Below are positions 1 to 14,100 of a DNA stretch of 64,000 nt, piece after piece. Source of the stretch: Sipunculus nudus (lineage: Eukaryota; Annelida; Sipuncula; Golfingiida; Sipunculidae); the NCBI GenBank assembly GCA_026874595.1, contig CM049309.1, positions 38,393,079-38,457,078 on the forward strand. Reading direction: 5' to 3'. Numbering within the stretch: the first letter of the stretch is position 1; every line of letters begins with the position of its first letter. Below the pieces are notes generated by a model. It saw only the letters and a program-made list of their open reading frames with translations. It was not told where the DNA came from and made no database searches. Both the position numbers and the translations under genes were made by a program.

Positions 1-1055
1 TATACAAAAAACATCAAAAACCATTTACACTCAGACACAATTCTACTGACTTGTTCCAGTTGGCTGTTGAACAGAAACTCAGGTTTACATTTAATAACAG
101 TTCCATAACTGTATTTAAATGTGTAGCATAATCCTTGATATAATTTTAACATTGCTGGTCAAGTAATTCAACGTCTGGTCAATCAAACAACACATGGTAC
201 CAAAATGTTTGTCTAGGATTAACTGAAAAGGGTGATTCCAGCTTCACTCATTTGGGCCAGCAAGGTGAGAAAAGGATACTTCTTATCTCTGTTGCTTTGC
301 AAAATGGTATTAAGTTTGTCATCCCATGATACATTTTTGTTCAACAGCCTCAAACAATTAAAATGAGTCTTGACTTTCACAGTGAACAAAAAGGATGATT
401 TTCCACGCAGCTCTCAGTATTAAGGCCATTGTGACTTAATTTTGGGTATTTGTGGAGCTTATACCAGGACTAAGTTCGATGTTGAGCAAGAAAATTTTAG
501 ATTCCCATTTGTGCTCAGCTAAGAGCTAGACAGCCAGACAAAGACACAAAGCTGCAGCTCAGCATGCCTTAAACACAGCGGAATTATAAGTTTACGCCAG
601 AAGTTACAGATAATATATAGGAATTTTAATAAGTCCTGACAATGTTAAACACGGAGAAGATTTACACATAAGCTAGGACAGGAAAATGATGCTTCTTTTA
701 CATAAAGTACTGTGGTTGGTCTTCTAGTTCACAAATGTTTCAAATTTGAAATATTTGCAATATGAAATTATCTCAAAAATAAAATATTTGTGAATAAGAC
801 ACCACATCTGCACAGATCAACAATAATTTTCCAATAATTTTATCAATAATTGGTTATTGATATAACAATGATTATGTACATTTCCTGAGTTACAGTATGG
901 TAAATTGCTAAAATGAAATCCTCGCAAAACACTGAAGAAGTGCAAATTGCGATTATTTGTATTACCTGTTTAAGTCCTGCTGCTGGATATATGAAGTCTC
1001 ATGAGTTATATCATGAACTGTACATCTCTGTAACACTGAAGACAAAGACACTCAC
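1..1055. other. Intronic or downstream DNA, no feature recognised
   Basis: This should contain or lead to the next PM20D2-like exon. I searched the minus strand for the expected C-terminal helix (about 50 residues after EAAG) behind an acceptor and did not find one. The sequence is plain AT-rich DNA with no clear repeat structure. Confidence 0.5.
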
Positions 1056-1181
1056 CATGTGCTTCAACAGTCCCTGCTGCCTCCTTAAATCCTACTGAGT
1101 TCAGCGGGGCATCTGTGCCAATGGCAAACGCTGGGTTCAAACTGGGCACCTCTTGTGACACATTACCCATGTCAGTGGACC
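1056..1181 (-). CDS. PM20D2: PM20D2-like exon 5 (residues 334-374), last exon visible
   Basis: Acceptor GGTTTGCAG and donor GTGAGT flank 126 nt (phase 1 in and out). It encodes STDMGNVSQEVP, then FAIGTDAPLNSVGFKEAAG and TVEAH. In PM20D2 the segment before EAAG contains a conserved His (NHT) that binds metal; here Asn-Ser stands in its place. At least one more exon is needed because the exon ends at a good donor without a stop. Confidence 0.84.
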
Positions 1182-2381
1182 CTGCAAACCAGAAAATTCA
1201 AGGTACAATGGCAGTAAACACTAAATGAAAACCAGAAGATAACATAAAATTATGTACTTAATACACACTACGGTAATATGTGTGGTGGAAACAATCTGTG
1301 TGTCAAATTTAAGGCAAAAATATGAAGTGATCTAATTTTGGGTATACAATTTAATTTTGATTAATAAAAGATATATTACTGGAAAAAAGTCCATAGCTTT
1401 AAAATGTTATGTGTTAAGTGATCAAGTATCTTTCCTGATTTTTTACAAAATGCATTATGTTTGAGCCCATAACTTTTTTTAAATCATGTAATACAGACCT
1501 AATTTCTGGCATGTACATAGGAACTATATGGAGGAATATTTATGGTAAATACGAGGAAAAACAGGTGAGTGGTTTCGTAGTTAGGCTGTCCTGAAATGTG
1601 AAAATAGGTTTTTAATAAAAAATTGAGGTTTTTCCTTAATTTCTCAAAGGAACAAAGTCGCAAAGACCCAGTTTTTGGCTTGGTAGGAGATCTTGGGGAC
1701 ATCTAACATTATGCCAACAACCTTGGGAGCATACAGAGCTTCACTGAATGACCAACAATGACCACAGTGGACTGCTTGACAATGTAAGGGAATACAACAA
1801 GAGCCTCCAAAAAAATTCAATAACTAGCCCAATTTTGCAGCTTTTATTTTCAAATTTCAGATTTTAACAGATTAAATCCTTAGTTGTACATGCTGTGAAA
1901 ATTAGATCAACAGTACTTACAGGAAAAAAACGTGCCATGGTCAAAATTGGGCAAAATTTAAGGTACCAATTTTTTATTTTTGTTAATATTTTTAAAAATT
2001 TAAAAGATTTTGATCTAATTTTGGGTTTACAATTTAATTTTGATTAATTAAAGTTATATTACTGGAAAAAAAAGTCCATAGCTTTAACATGTTTTGTTTT
2101 AAGTGTCCGACGGGTCACAGTTGGACGGGTCCCAGTCAGATGCTCTATCAATAACGTATGGGTTTAATACACAAAGGCTATAATATATGCATTTGTATAT
2201 AATATATATATTAAAATAAATGAATATATGAAAATATCAAGCAGTATGAAACGTCCTGAAGGATGAACGGCTCTTCGCATAGACCACCCGGCTATATGGC
2301 GACGCGTTACATTGTCTCATTTTTATCACTTACCTTGCAATATCTAGGGTATTTTGCTGTCTTGTTGTCTTATTATATATA

Positions 2382-2438
<57 letters not shown>

Positions 2439-5400
2439 GTATATATATATATATATATATATAAGGCTATGTGTATATATCTTACCATTTGCAACACCAT
2501 GAAGGATGAACGGCCTATTTACATAGAACACCAGGCTAACTGGCGACATAAAATGCAATCATTAAAACGTCATGTATTTGGCATCGTTGAGGCCTATATT
2601 GAATTTATTCATTGGAACAATAATTTATGAGATGTTATCTTAAAATAAATGCAGTTCATAATTTTTTATGGAACGTATACAGAGCTTAAATAATTATTGC
2701 TTGCTTGTGATATCAATAAAATCAAAATTTTCCTTATTTCAAAGCCGAGTTACGTGGTCAGTCAATAAAATATGAGTTATTCATTTCATATATTACACAT
2801 TTTTCTTCCATAAATAGCCTTTTGTTATTGAATTCAATGCTTCTTTACTCACAGGTGTAGGTTATCCTACACTGCCTATTATTTTAGTATTAAATTCAGT
2901 GATTCTTTACGGACTTGTATCGTACAATGCCTTTCATTTTAGTTGATAGATAGATATAGCGATAGATAATTAGATAGATAGACAAACAGATAGATAGATA
3001 AATTTCACATAGATTTATTAACTCCTTAAATAAATTTATGTATAAATCACTGTCTTCAAAGACCTTAACAGGAATGAGAAAAACTGTACACCCCATATTA
3101 CCACGTTTCAAAGGGAAACCACATAAGTGCATCTTCCTGTTAATTAACCAGTTACTGTGATTAGGTTTCGTTCCGCACCAGTTGTCTAAGCCATGTTGTA
3201 ACTGTTAAAATAACAGCACGGTGGTCTTTGATAAATATTCTGTTGATTAACATGAACCACCAAACATTAAAGTTCCCTGTGAAATAAAAGGAATGTGTAT
3301 TGTATGATAATAATTTCATTTTTCAAACCATTCGTTTTTTTATGAAAATAACATCTTTCTCCTTTCTTTCTATCAAATCTCTCTCAGGCATTCTCTCTCT
3401 CTCTCTCTCTCTCTCTGTTCATGTATTTACCTGTACGTATATTACCCGTGTATTTAGCAGATAGCAATAAGTGAATATAAACTTCATCCAAAATACATAG
3501 GACAACACAGACAAACATAAATGTGTATATTTACATGCATTAAGCCTTTCCTCAGCTCATTTTCGATTAATAATAGACGGGACCACGAGAGATAACTGTT
3601 GTTCTGTTTACCTTGTTTGTGGGGTTGTGTCTTATTGATTTATAAAACACCTATCAAAGGGTAATCGGCTGTTTTTACTGAACTTATAAAATGCCTTACC
3701 ATAATATTCAATGTGAAACGCAACTTAATTAGTCTCGTTATTTACACAATGAGTTAATTATAAAGCGACCTCGCTTCCCTTTGAAGTGTGGTGACCGTGT
3801 CAGAGGTGCAGGTTTCCCTATCATATATCCCTGATGTGGTAAGGGGTTTCCAAACTGATTTTCTACTCTTGTTTCTTGGAAATGTGCATAATTTTGGACT
3901 GACAATATGGCAGCACATGGCTTATGTGATATATCGAAATAAAATATGAGAATTCTCCGAAAACCTAGCTTATATTTTGCTTATTTACATTAATTGGCAG
4001 AGCATGTCGACCGCACGTCGGTTATTATAGTAGATATTGCTAATTTATTTGACATTTGATTGCATGTTGATTCGTTATTGTTATTCTGACGAAACAGATA
4101 ATATTAGGATATAATGATTTCAGTTTTCACGAAAGATACGTCAGGGAAGAAAACAATATAACGGTTAAAATCTATAGCTCTTTGAACAATAATTCATGTA
4201 CACAGGTATAAAGGCTTGCATAAAATTTCATAGCTATATTGTGTTTGATCAGCATATATAAACTTTTATTATTTAAGTTAGTCTTTACCATTAAGCTTCA
4301 ATCCCTGGCTACTTACATATGTAATTAAGTCACATAAATATAACATATCTTCTAAATGGGACCTGTCCATCAGGGACCCGTCTATCTGGGACCCGTCCAA
4401 CTTGGACCGTCTAAATGGGACCCGACCAACTGGCGCCCGTCCAACTGACACGTAATCCTTATAGTCAGCTGAGCTAAAAAGGCATGGGGTCACAAAGATT
4501 CTATATATTCACAGATTTGACCTTGAAGACCAAAGGTCACCAGTTTTCAAACATTTCCAAGATCTTGGAGGAAACAATTTGTGTGTCAAATTTGAAAAAG
4601 CAGGAACAACAATATACTAGGATCACAAAAACCTAGATTTCTGCAGATTTGACCTTGAAACTCATTTGACTAATTACCATCTGACACCTTTTGTTTTAAT
4701 TTTTTATAAAAATACATCCACCAACTTGAGAAATATTATGTTTTTGTAGGTCTTTTCTGTAACCAAAAATGGAAATATTCAAGGTTAAAGCCTTCCTTGT
4801 TGTAAAGGCCATGACCCTAATGATAAAAGACTTTGTCCTATATCCATATTTATGCATGTACATAATATGAAAGAAATATGTCCATTAGTATTTGACATAT
4901 AATGATCACACAACTGTAAAGTGGCAATGATGGGGTATTAAAAGGTGCAAAAAACAAGAAAAAGATTATAGGCTGCACCATCAGTCTCCCATAATAGACA
5001 AAGCCATCAAAGAACTTAGGTCAACCTGATTTTTGGATCAATCCAAAACCTTTTTTAAGTCATTTAAGATGATTTTCACAAAAAAAAAGGCCAATTCAAG
5101 GTCAAGATCACTCTCCTGATAAAATACATGACCACATTTTCCACAAGCTTCCCATTCTTATCCATATCATGTGTAAAGTTTGATAACGATCCATGAAATA
5201 TTTTTAGAGTTATTTCACTTGCAAGAAAACTGTGGGACCATGCTTAAACCATAGTTTCCCCACACAGGGGATACAATTATATTTAGGAGCTAGACAGGTA
5301 ATTGCAAGAGTCATAATGAGCAGGTGCACATGTGTTGCCTCTGTTAACTGTCTCCAACGGGCAATACCTGGTCAACCTTTCAGTGCCATTGCTTCTATTG

Positions 5401-8400
5401 TCTGTTTGATTACTTGGGCTGTAGTGGTCTGGGCAAGTAATGGAACACAGTCATTAGGTCTGTTGTGGCTTAGTGACCAGTGGAACTGGCATTACCTGTA
5501 TTGTTGTGGCAGCTTGTTTTTCATGAGGAGATCTTACCTGTTGTGAACTATGACAAATGGTGCATGTACACTGGAATATATGAGGAGCCCTGGTTTCCAA
5601 TGGTCTTCTACAGGTCAGTTTTGTGAATAGATACATCAAGTAAACTGTGAATGTTGGTGCAAAATTTTCAGCAGTGAAACTGCCTTCATCAGCTGGAGTT
5701 AAGACACCTGATCAAAGCATATCTTAAAAGTTTTGTGCTTTTCACAGTGAGCCAGAGTTATCTAAGAGAGAAATGGGTGTATAATCTCAGCATACAACTT
5801 CTGGATTTTTTTCTCTCTACTATCTATACATGACAGTTTAATGTGAGCACTCTTAACCCATCTTATGATTGTGGACAGGTACCATGATTGGTTTCGGTCT
5901 GGTAGTCAGTTCACTGTCCGACTTAGTTTTTTTTAAACTTTTGGTAAGGAGAAGGGTTTTAGTTTTCCAATGGAGCAATTTGTGAATTGCTACAACAATG
6001 AACTAGTAGTCTTTTTTTAAAGCAGATGTAGCTCAATTGATCTAACCATGAACTATACATGACCTTACGTATAGCATATTCATTATATCAATAATCATGA
6101 ACAGGGCTGTTGTGAGTAACCAATCAGGTTACCCATGGCAATTTAAACAGTCAATCACATGAAAAGTGCAAAATTTGCATAATTTGGGTGACTTTCCAAA
6201 AACAGGGACAACTATACTGCTATAGTCTGTAGGTTAGAGTACCCAACTTTGTATTTTTTCCTGGATATTTTATCTCTGTACAAAGAAGACAGTATAAAAC
6301 TAGAATACGGGTAGTCGAAAAGCGGCAAAATCAGAGTAGGACAGGTGAAGTGAGGCATGGATTGACTGGCAAGGGGAAATAGAGTTACATGTGTTACATA
6401 TTAGAATGGATGTCCGCCACATAAACATGATTGTAGGTGGGGCCACCTGTTATTTGAACGAGAAACTATCCAAGATGTATACACATGCAAAATTTCAGGT
6501 GGAAAAGTCAAACCACTGCAGAGATTGGAGTGATTTTATCCAACAGCAGACAAACAGATGGACGCTGTGCAAAAATGGCTGCAGGTGGCGCCACCATTTT
6601 TGTGCATATTATAAAGCTATCCAAGGTCTACATTTGTGTCAAATTTTTTCCTGATTGGTCAAATGAGTCCTGAGATAGAAGCATTAATGTCTGCAGCGTG
6701 AATGTGAATGAAGCTGGCACCACCTGTCATAAATTCAAGAAAGCTATCCAGGATGTATACACATGCAAAATTTGGTCAAACCACTGCAGAGATATGAGTG
6801 ATTTTAACCCAAAGCAGACAAACAGATGGATGCTGTGCAAAAATGGCTGCAGGTGGCGCCACCATTTTTGTGTATGTTATAAAGCTATCCAAGGGCTACA
6901 TTTGTGCAAATTTTTTTCCTGATTGGTCGAATGAGTCCGGATATATAAGCATGGATGTCTACAGTGTGAACGTGAATGTAGGTGGCACCACCTGTCATAA
7001 AATCAAGAAAGCTATGCGGGATGTTTACGCATGCCAAATTTCAGGTAATTTGGTCAAACCACTGCAGAGATATGAGTGATTTTAACCCAAGGCAGACAAA
7101 CAGACGCAGACTTTTTTCCTGATCGGTCAAACGTTTCCCCGAGATATATGGGTTTTTGTGTGAAAACAGACGCACAAACGGACGCTGAGCAGAGAGGAAA
7201 GGTCAGAGGTCAAGGCCAATTGGTTAGGCACCAGTTCACATGTGACCCGATACTTGGTGTAAGTTTCGGAAAAATCTGTCCGGTAGTCTCAGAGGAGTTC
7301 TCCGGAAATGAACATGGTGGCGGCGGCAGAACCCGGTCAAAAACATAGTATCTGCAAAACTTTGTTTTGGCGGATACAATAATCTGGCCCCAGGGCTGCA
7401 GGAGCTATTACGCTGAATGCTGACTGAAACAATGTCTTACGTTTAATGGAATTTGTACAAGACATCCAAAATATGACAGACCACTTCACAATGACTGACA
7501 TATATTCATCACATGGGAACACAGATATAATCAAACAAAGTACAGCTGATGACGTGAGTCAATGCGGTTTCATACTTGAAAAACCATTGTGATGTCACTG
7601 CCTTACAAACAGCTCTCGCAGCCACAGACATGGAAAGCATTCTATGTTGGAGTGTTTTTGTTGCTCATTTGCATAATTAGGTCAATGACATTATATTGGC
7701 TAGGGTGGTTAGGTATATTAAACAGATGGACAGGAAGACTGGAACACACTTTAGTCCTACCATTTGAACCCTGAAGAAATGCATCTGTTTAAATGGTACA
7801 AAAGGTCAGAGGATATTATGTCACGGTAACTGTCATAATAGCAAACAGGAAAAATCACTTTGTGACATTTTGTCATATGATTTTGACATTTTAAAAGGGG
7901 CTCAAAATGCCACAATTTCTATTTCATTTGAAACACGAACATTGAACTTAATACATATGTCTAAAAAAATCATGCATCTTATATTGGAGAATGTATGATA
8001 CAGCTAAAGTTAAGCTTCTCACCTGTGTGTAAAACCCCTGGATCTTGACTGAAGTCAAGTCCAACTGTCTCTGCATTGGTCTGATAGATGGTTGCCAACT
8101 CATCATTGTGTAGTAATGGGAAGTATGGTCGATCTTGAAAAGTAAACTTAGCCTCTGTGTGTGTTGCCTACAAAAGAAATGTTAAGATAACACATTTATT
8201 TATCATTACATCTCGTCAAACATAATGCAAATTTCAAGCTATCATTGTATCACTTGGCCATAACATTTTGACAAAACTGGTTTCCATGTACTGAAAATTA
8301 ACTGTTATCACAATTTGAAAAATATGACATCTGATGAAGTTTTCAAGACAAGAAAGGACAATTATTATTTAATAAATCAGGGCTTAAAATCAAGTTTAGA

Positions 8401-11080
8401 AACTACTTGCCCCAAGGGCAAGTACCATCTAGCTTTTACTTGCCCTTCAAGAATATTTACTTGTCCTACAATATCAGTTATCGTAGCCAAGAAGACAAAG
8501 CTTGTTCCACATGATAGTGCTGCATGAGTGCATGTTATATTGTTTGTTAGATGATAAACATATTCTAATGCTTGTTTGTGAATAATATTTCTCTTTAGTA
8601 TTTGTATGGATAAACATACAAGTATTTTCAGATAAAAGAGGCATTGTCAGTATTATTTTATTTCTCCATGAAAGATAATGGCTCACTGATGATTTGTCTA
8701 GATTCATGCTTTTGGGTATAGATTTATGTTGGACTCACTTGCCCAAAAGGAGCCGACTACTGGATACTCTCCAACTATTTTCTAGAACTTTTACTTGCCC
8801 CAGGCAAGCAGTTACCAGGCAAGCAGTAAAATGGGGCCCAATCACCTATCTGACCTTTATAAACTAAAGACAATCCCTTGGAGAATTTATAAAAATAGGT
8901 CAGAAAATGTAGATATCACCACACATAGGCTGCTTGTTTTGTTTATTTCAACGTGTTTATAATAATATGTAGGGCCCCGCCAAAAGAATCAAAACAAATT
9001 CAACAAAGGCATCTAGCAGCAAGTCAGATAAGCCAGAGCTTTTCAAAAGGTGTTTTGCAACAAGTGACCTTTCTGCCTTGGCATTTATACAATCTACCAC
9101 CTTAGGTTTCTTGTTTTTCCCGCTTGTCAACACTGCTGTGTTTACAAACATGTTGATGCTAAACAAGTATATACATCCTTCACAGAGGCCTAACGAGAAC
9201 TTTGCACAGTTACCTTTAGATCATTAATATATAAACAGAGGAAGCTGGAAATCACCTAAATTCTTTTTCAAAAGGTAGGTGAATTGGCACCTTTAACCAT
9301 TATTGTCAAGCCATGTATGTGTCAAAAACTACAAGGATACAAATCTTTTGACTTATTAAAGTTCACCTTTCCTGCAGCTACAACACAAGCTGTGCATCTC
9401 TGTTGCAACAGAACCAGGTCAGTATGATCAGGCCCCCTGAGCCAGAACCGTAGTTTACTGGAGCTAGGAATAACATTAGGCTGCACACCACCCTCCTCTA
9501 TGATACCTGTGTCAATAATAAAAAATATATATAAATCAATGTGAGATGAAATTAAAGTTTTCCTTCCCTACCCTTCATTCTCCACACATACACAAATTCA
9601 CTTGCCCTTTTCTCATTCATACATTTGTTTATTGAGTACCAAAAATCCTAATATGAACTGCCTGATGTTAGATACCTTTTTATTGTTTTCACCTCCTGAC
9701 TTGGAGAAAATTTCTCTGAGGCATACATACATCACTAAAAGGGCATTCCTTCTTTTTTTTCAATATAGAATGCAGATGCAACGCTACATGGCACCACCTT
9801 TTAGTGGTGTATCACATGCATTCACACACGTTTGGAAACTGTGCGTTCATTGTGTGCAACAGTTTCCTCATGTAGACTATATAGATCTATAATACAATTT
9901 TTGGACTCTTGTACTTTGGAGATATATTTAAATCCCCTCCTCTTCTGGCAATGTACTCAACAACAGGAGGTATGCAGCTGAAGGCTGGGGTAATCTCTTT
10001 GTAAGCAGAATTGGGATACTGACACCAATTTTCAATTTTGGAAATGAGGTCACAGTTATATTTATTTGAGATCTAACTAAAGGGTTAAGAGGTTTAAAGG
10101 AAACAGGTTTGTTTTTTGCAAATGCTAAGAAGACTCGCATGATTGGCCAACTGTCAAAGCTGAGTGAAACAAGTTTAATCTCAGTTAACTAATAGCTGAA
10201 CCGTTAATGTGACCTAATTTTAGTTTTTACACTAGTCTTTCAGCCAGAAGAATGAAAAGATTCATGCACCAATGAATTTGGCAGACGGAAAATGTGGACA
10301 GATGGATGACTTTTCAGTGGACTTAACGGTTTCTGCTTATTTGTTCATGTTTCACCAAATAAAATTCTAAGAAGGCAGCACTATCATGGTATATATATAT
10401 ATATATATATATGTACCAGCTCTGGAAATATGACTTCAATAATATTATTGTATAATATCAGGTCATGAATTGCCTTGCATTTATTGACTGCCTTGGTTGC
10501 CATGTGACAATGTCTCTCATTAATTTCCAGTCGAGAACCAGTTTTCTATTGTTTTTATTTGGACACTGACACCAACCGACCCACACCCTGCCAAGCCTCG
10601 GTCTCATGACACCGAGAACTGGTCAGTGTCCATTTTGTGCTTGGCAGGTAAGGACTGTTTTTACTTAACTCTTAAACTGCAATAAACCCTAACATTTAAC
10701 CAATTTGGTACTTTCAGTTTTCAGTTTCAGTATATTGTGTTAAGCGTTTATATTCCATATTCCATTTGTAATGCTACTGGGTAATTTATATTTGTTGTAT
10801 ATGCATGAATATTTGTATTCATTGTATTTTCATATTTACGTATTTTCAAATGTAGTTTCTAAAAAGGGCCCATTTATATATTGATTCATGTGTTTTCTCG
10901 TGTATCTGTTACTGAGTAATATGCCCAATTCTCCTGTATATAATCAAGTAATTAATTGTAATGTGCACATTATATGAACTGAATATACCATATATTTTAT
11001 ATTTATCAATAAATCATATGTAAACCAAGAGTGTCCATTTTGTGCTTGGCAGTAACTCTGGATTGGAGCACATGAAGAAA

Positions 11081-11128
<48 letters not shown>

Positions 11129-14100
11129 AGACTTGCTATTCACTCATTCTGGGTGACCAAGGCTCTTGCCTGGAACACACGTTACATATATATAACTATT
11201 AAAATTCAAAATGCAGCTTAATTACATTTTTAAATTTGTGAGATACATAAGTCAATGAACCTAATATTGTCTTTGTCACTTGCTCCAGGGCATACTAAAC
11301 ATCTGGTGCTACAGATAATGAAATATAAAAGACATATTAACTGCAAAAAAGTTGTTAATACCTCTACAGTGTGTACACAAAATAGAGACTTTGTAGTTCA
11401 CTAAATTATAGCTGTCATTTTACATTCAATGTTGTTGAATTCTGAAAGATAAGCCTTGATAAATCAATATTTATATAAAGAATATACAGAAAGTTTGAAC
11501 ACCATGCAGATTATATTTTTGAATACTTGAAGCACGATGCATTTTCACACCATAAACAAGGATAAAACATACTGAACCCCGCACTGCCCAGACTCAGACT
11601 CACAAGAGAACGGCTCTGCTGTTTAGGGATTGATGAGTCAAAATCTGACCCCCACAATGCACCCAGGCTTCTAAATACACCAGCGGCGTATAGGAATTAA
11701 TGTAGTGAAGAGGAATGAATTCTCTCATATATATTAACATGGGTGTTTTTTTTTGTATGGACTTCATGGAATAAGTAATTTTCTGTAAGCATGGGCATGT
11801 TAAATGAAAGTAGAACGTGTTTCCTTGAAATGTAACATATTTTGATTTTGAAGTTTGACATTTGAGATAAGTAGTCCTGGCCATCCAACAGTACTTATAG
11901 ACAATTGAGGTTCATTTTGAATAGAAACCACCTCTAGTGGGAGGGTGACTGAACCCAACATATGACCTTACCGTTTACTGTCCATGTTGGTTTCAGTTGC
12001 TGTCTCAGCAGGGCAATATTGTTGTAGCAGGCCACAGCAGCATCTAGTGCATTTCTTCCCTCCCATGCAAATGCTGAAGAATGCGCAGCTTTCCCAGTGT
12101 ACTCCACCCTCAGTTCAATGAAGGCTAAATGCTCTGGCTTAACTATGTCACAGTTCATTGGAGACAGCATCAATACACAGTCCACATCCTGAAACATGTC
12201 TGCAGCAACAAAATCTATCTTCCCTCCTCCACAATTCTCAGCAGGTGTGCCCAGGACTGTAAGCTGTGAAGAATAATAATGACAGCATTGGAAATCATTT
12301 GTTTATAGCCAAACAGTGTCATATTATTGGGGTCCGTGGATCGGTGATTGGCTGAATCAAATTACATTTATTTTATTATTAAAACAGATGAGTGTGACTT
12401 TTTAATTTTTGATTGGTGTTTTCCTCTGAACTGGAAAAACGGGGGTTGTCTGAGCCAAATGACATGTGAAAGTTCTACCAGTGATAGTACTTGCTGAAAA
12501 CAATTTACTGTTGAAATTATGACAAATCAGTAACAAAGTTTAGCTTACAACTTACAAGTGACCCACAGGTCATGACACTCAGCTGTCAAATCTGTGACCA
12601 TATATCAAATGAGAACTCAGATCAGACCAAGTGGCCCTTGGGTCATGACGCTCAGCTGACTGACATGTTGACAATATGTCCTTAACAGACAACTAATTAA
12701 GGTAATGTAGGTGGCATCATTGTTCATGCATATTAGCTTATCAAGACCCATAAGCACAAGAAATCTGATGACAAACCAACCGGCCTTTCATGAGGACTCT
12801 GGCAATTTTTGTGTATTTTGCATTATTTCTAGGGAGCTCAAACATACCCCAAAACTCTGAGAATATAGTTCACTGTGACCCAATTTCAGGGAGGACTTTT
12901 GAGGAACTCTCAGGATGTCAAGTTAGAAGATTCGGGGCCCAAAGGTTATGATTTTTGCCCTACTTTGGTATCAAATTTTCAATTATTCTGAGGGGTCCTT
13001 ATATTTATAAGCCCCATAGCTCAGAAAATATGGGTAACAGAGACCTAAATACACGTTTCCAAGGAGATTTTCATAGACCTCCCTGGATTTTAGGTTAGAA
13101 GATTCCAGGTCCAATGTTTATGATTTGTGCCCTGCTTTGGTATCAAATTTTTAATTATGATAGGGGGCACTTATAAGCCCAATAGCACAGAGAATATGGG
13201 CAACAGAGACCTAATTTCAGGTTTCCATGGAGACTTTTAATGTACCTCTCTGGATGAAAAGTGGGAAGATTCTGTGTCTAGTAGTGACAATTTGAGTCCT
13301 GTTAACAGATGACGGCATGTTTTGAGGTCTCAAAAATAGATAAAAAAAATAGTAAAAAATAGAAAAAAATACAGGTGGCACCACCAGTCTGCAGAAACTG
13401 ATAAAAAATTTAATGATGAATATCCATTCAAAGAATCATGGTGATCAATGCATTGGTTGTTCAGATACTTGAGCTTTTGTATCAAATTTTTCATTATTCT
13501 GGAGGGTTCTTCGGAGCCCTATAGCTTGAAGAATATGGGAAACAGAGTCCTAATTCCAGGTTTCGAAGTAGACTTTTTATGGGCTTCCCTGAATATTGAG
13601 ACAGAAAATTTAAAGTCCAGCGGTTACAATTTGTGCCCTGTTAACAGATGACTACATCTTTTAAGGTCTCAAAAATAGTGGAAAAAAATCGAAAAAATAC
13701 AGGTGGCACCACTGGTCTGCAAAATCTGATGAAACACTGCATGATTAATATCCACGCTAAGAATCATGGTGTTCAATGCATAAGTTGTTCAGATACTTGA
13801 GCTTTTGTGTCAAATTTTTTTACTATTCTTGGGGGGGGGGGGGGGGGGGGAGGGGTACTTTGGAGCCCCATAGCTTGAAGAATTTGAGTAACAGAGACCT
13901 TATTCTAGGTTTTTCAAGGAGACTTTTCATGGACCTAACTGGATGTAAAGTAAGAAGATTCCAGGTCCAGCGTTTACAACTTATGCCCTATTAAAAGATG
14001 ACAGAATCTTTTAAGGTCTCAAAATAGAGAAAAAAAATTGTAAAAAAATAAAAAAAGTACAGGTGGTGCCACCAGTCTGCAGAAACTGATAAAACACTCC

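Larger units (their letters stand above)
2103..4451. mobile_element. Non-autonomous TIR element with subterminal repeats
   Basis: The left end (gtgtccgacgggtcacagtt, then ggacgggtccca) matches the inverted right end (gtgtcagttggacgggcgcc) over about 40 bp. A roughly 15-bp motif (agttggacgggtccca) is repeated five or six times on the right (4359-4448) and once or twice on the left. A TA dinucleotide flanks both ends approximately. No transposase frame is visible. The interior holds microsatellites and a short duplicated block (gaaggatgaacggc) at about 2258 and 2500, either side of a TA run. Confidence 0.62.

Noticed and set aside
5232-5546. 104-codon plus-strand frame with a hydrophobic middle
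   Set aside because: No domain, no splice context, no matching neighbour exon; length is compatible with chance.
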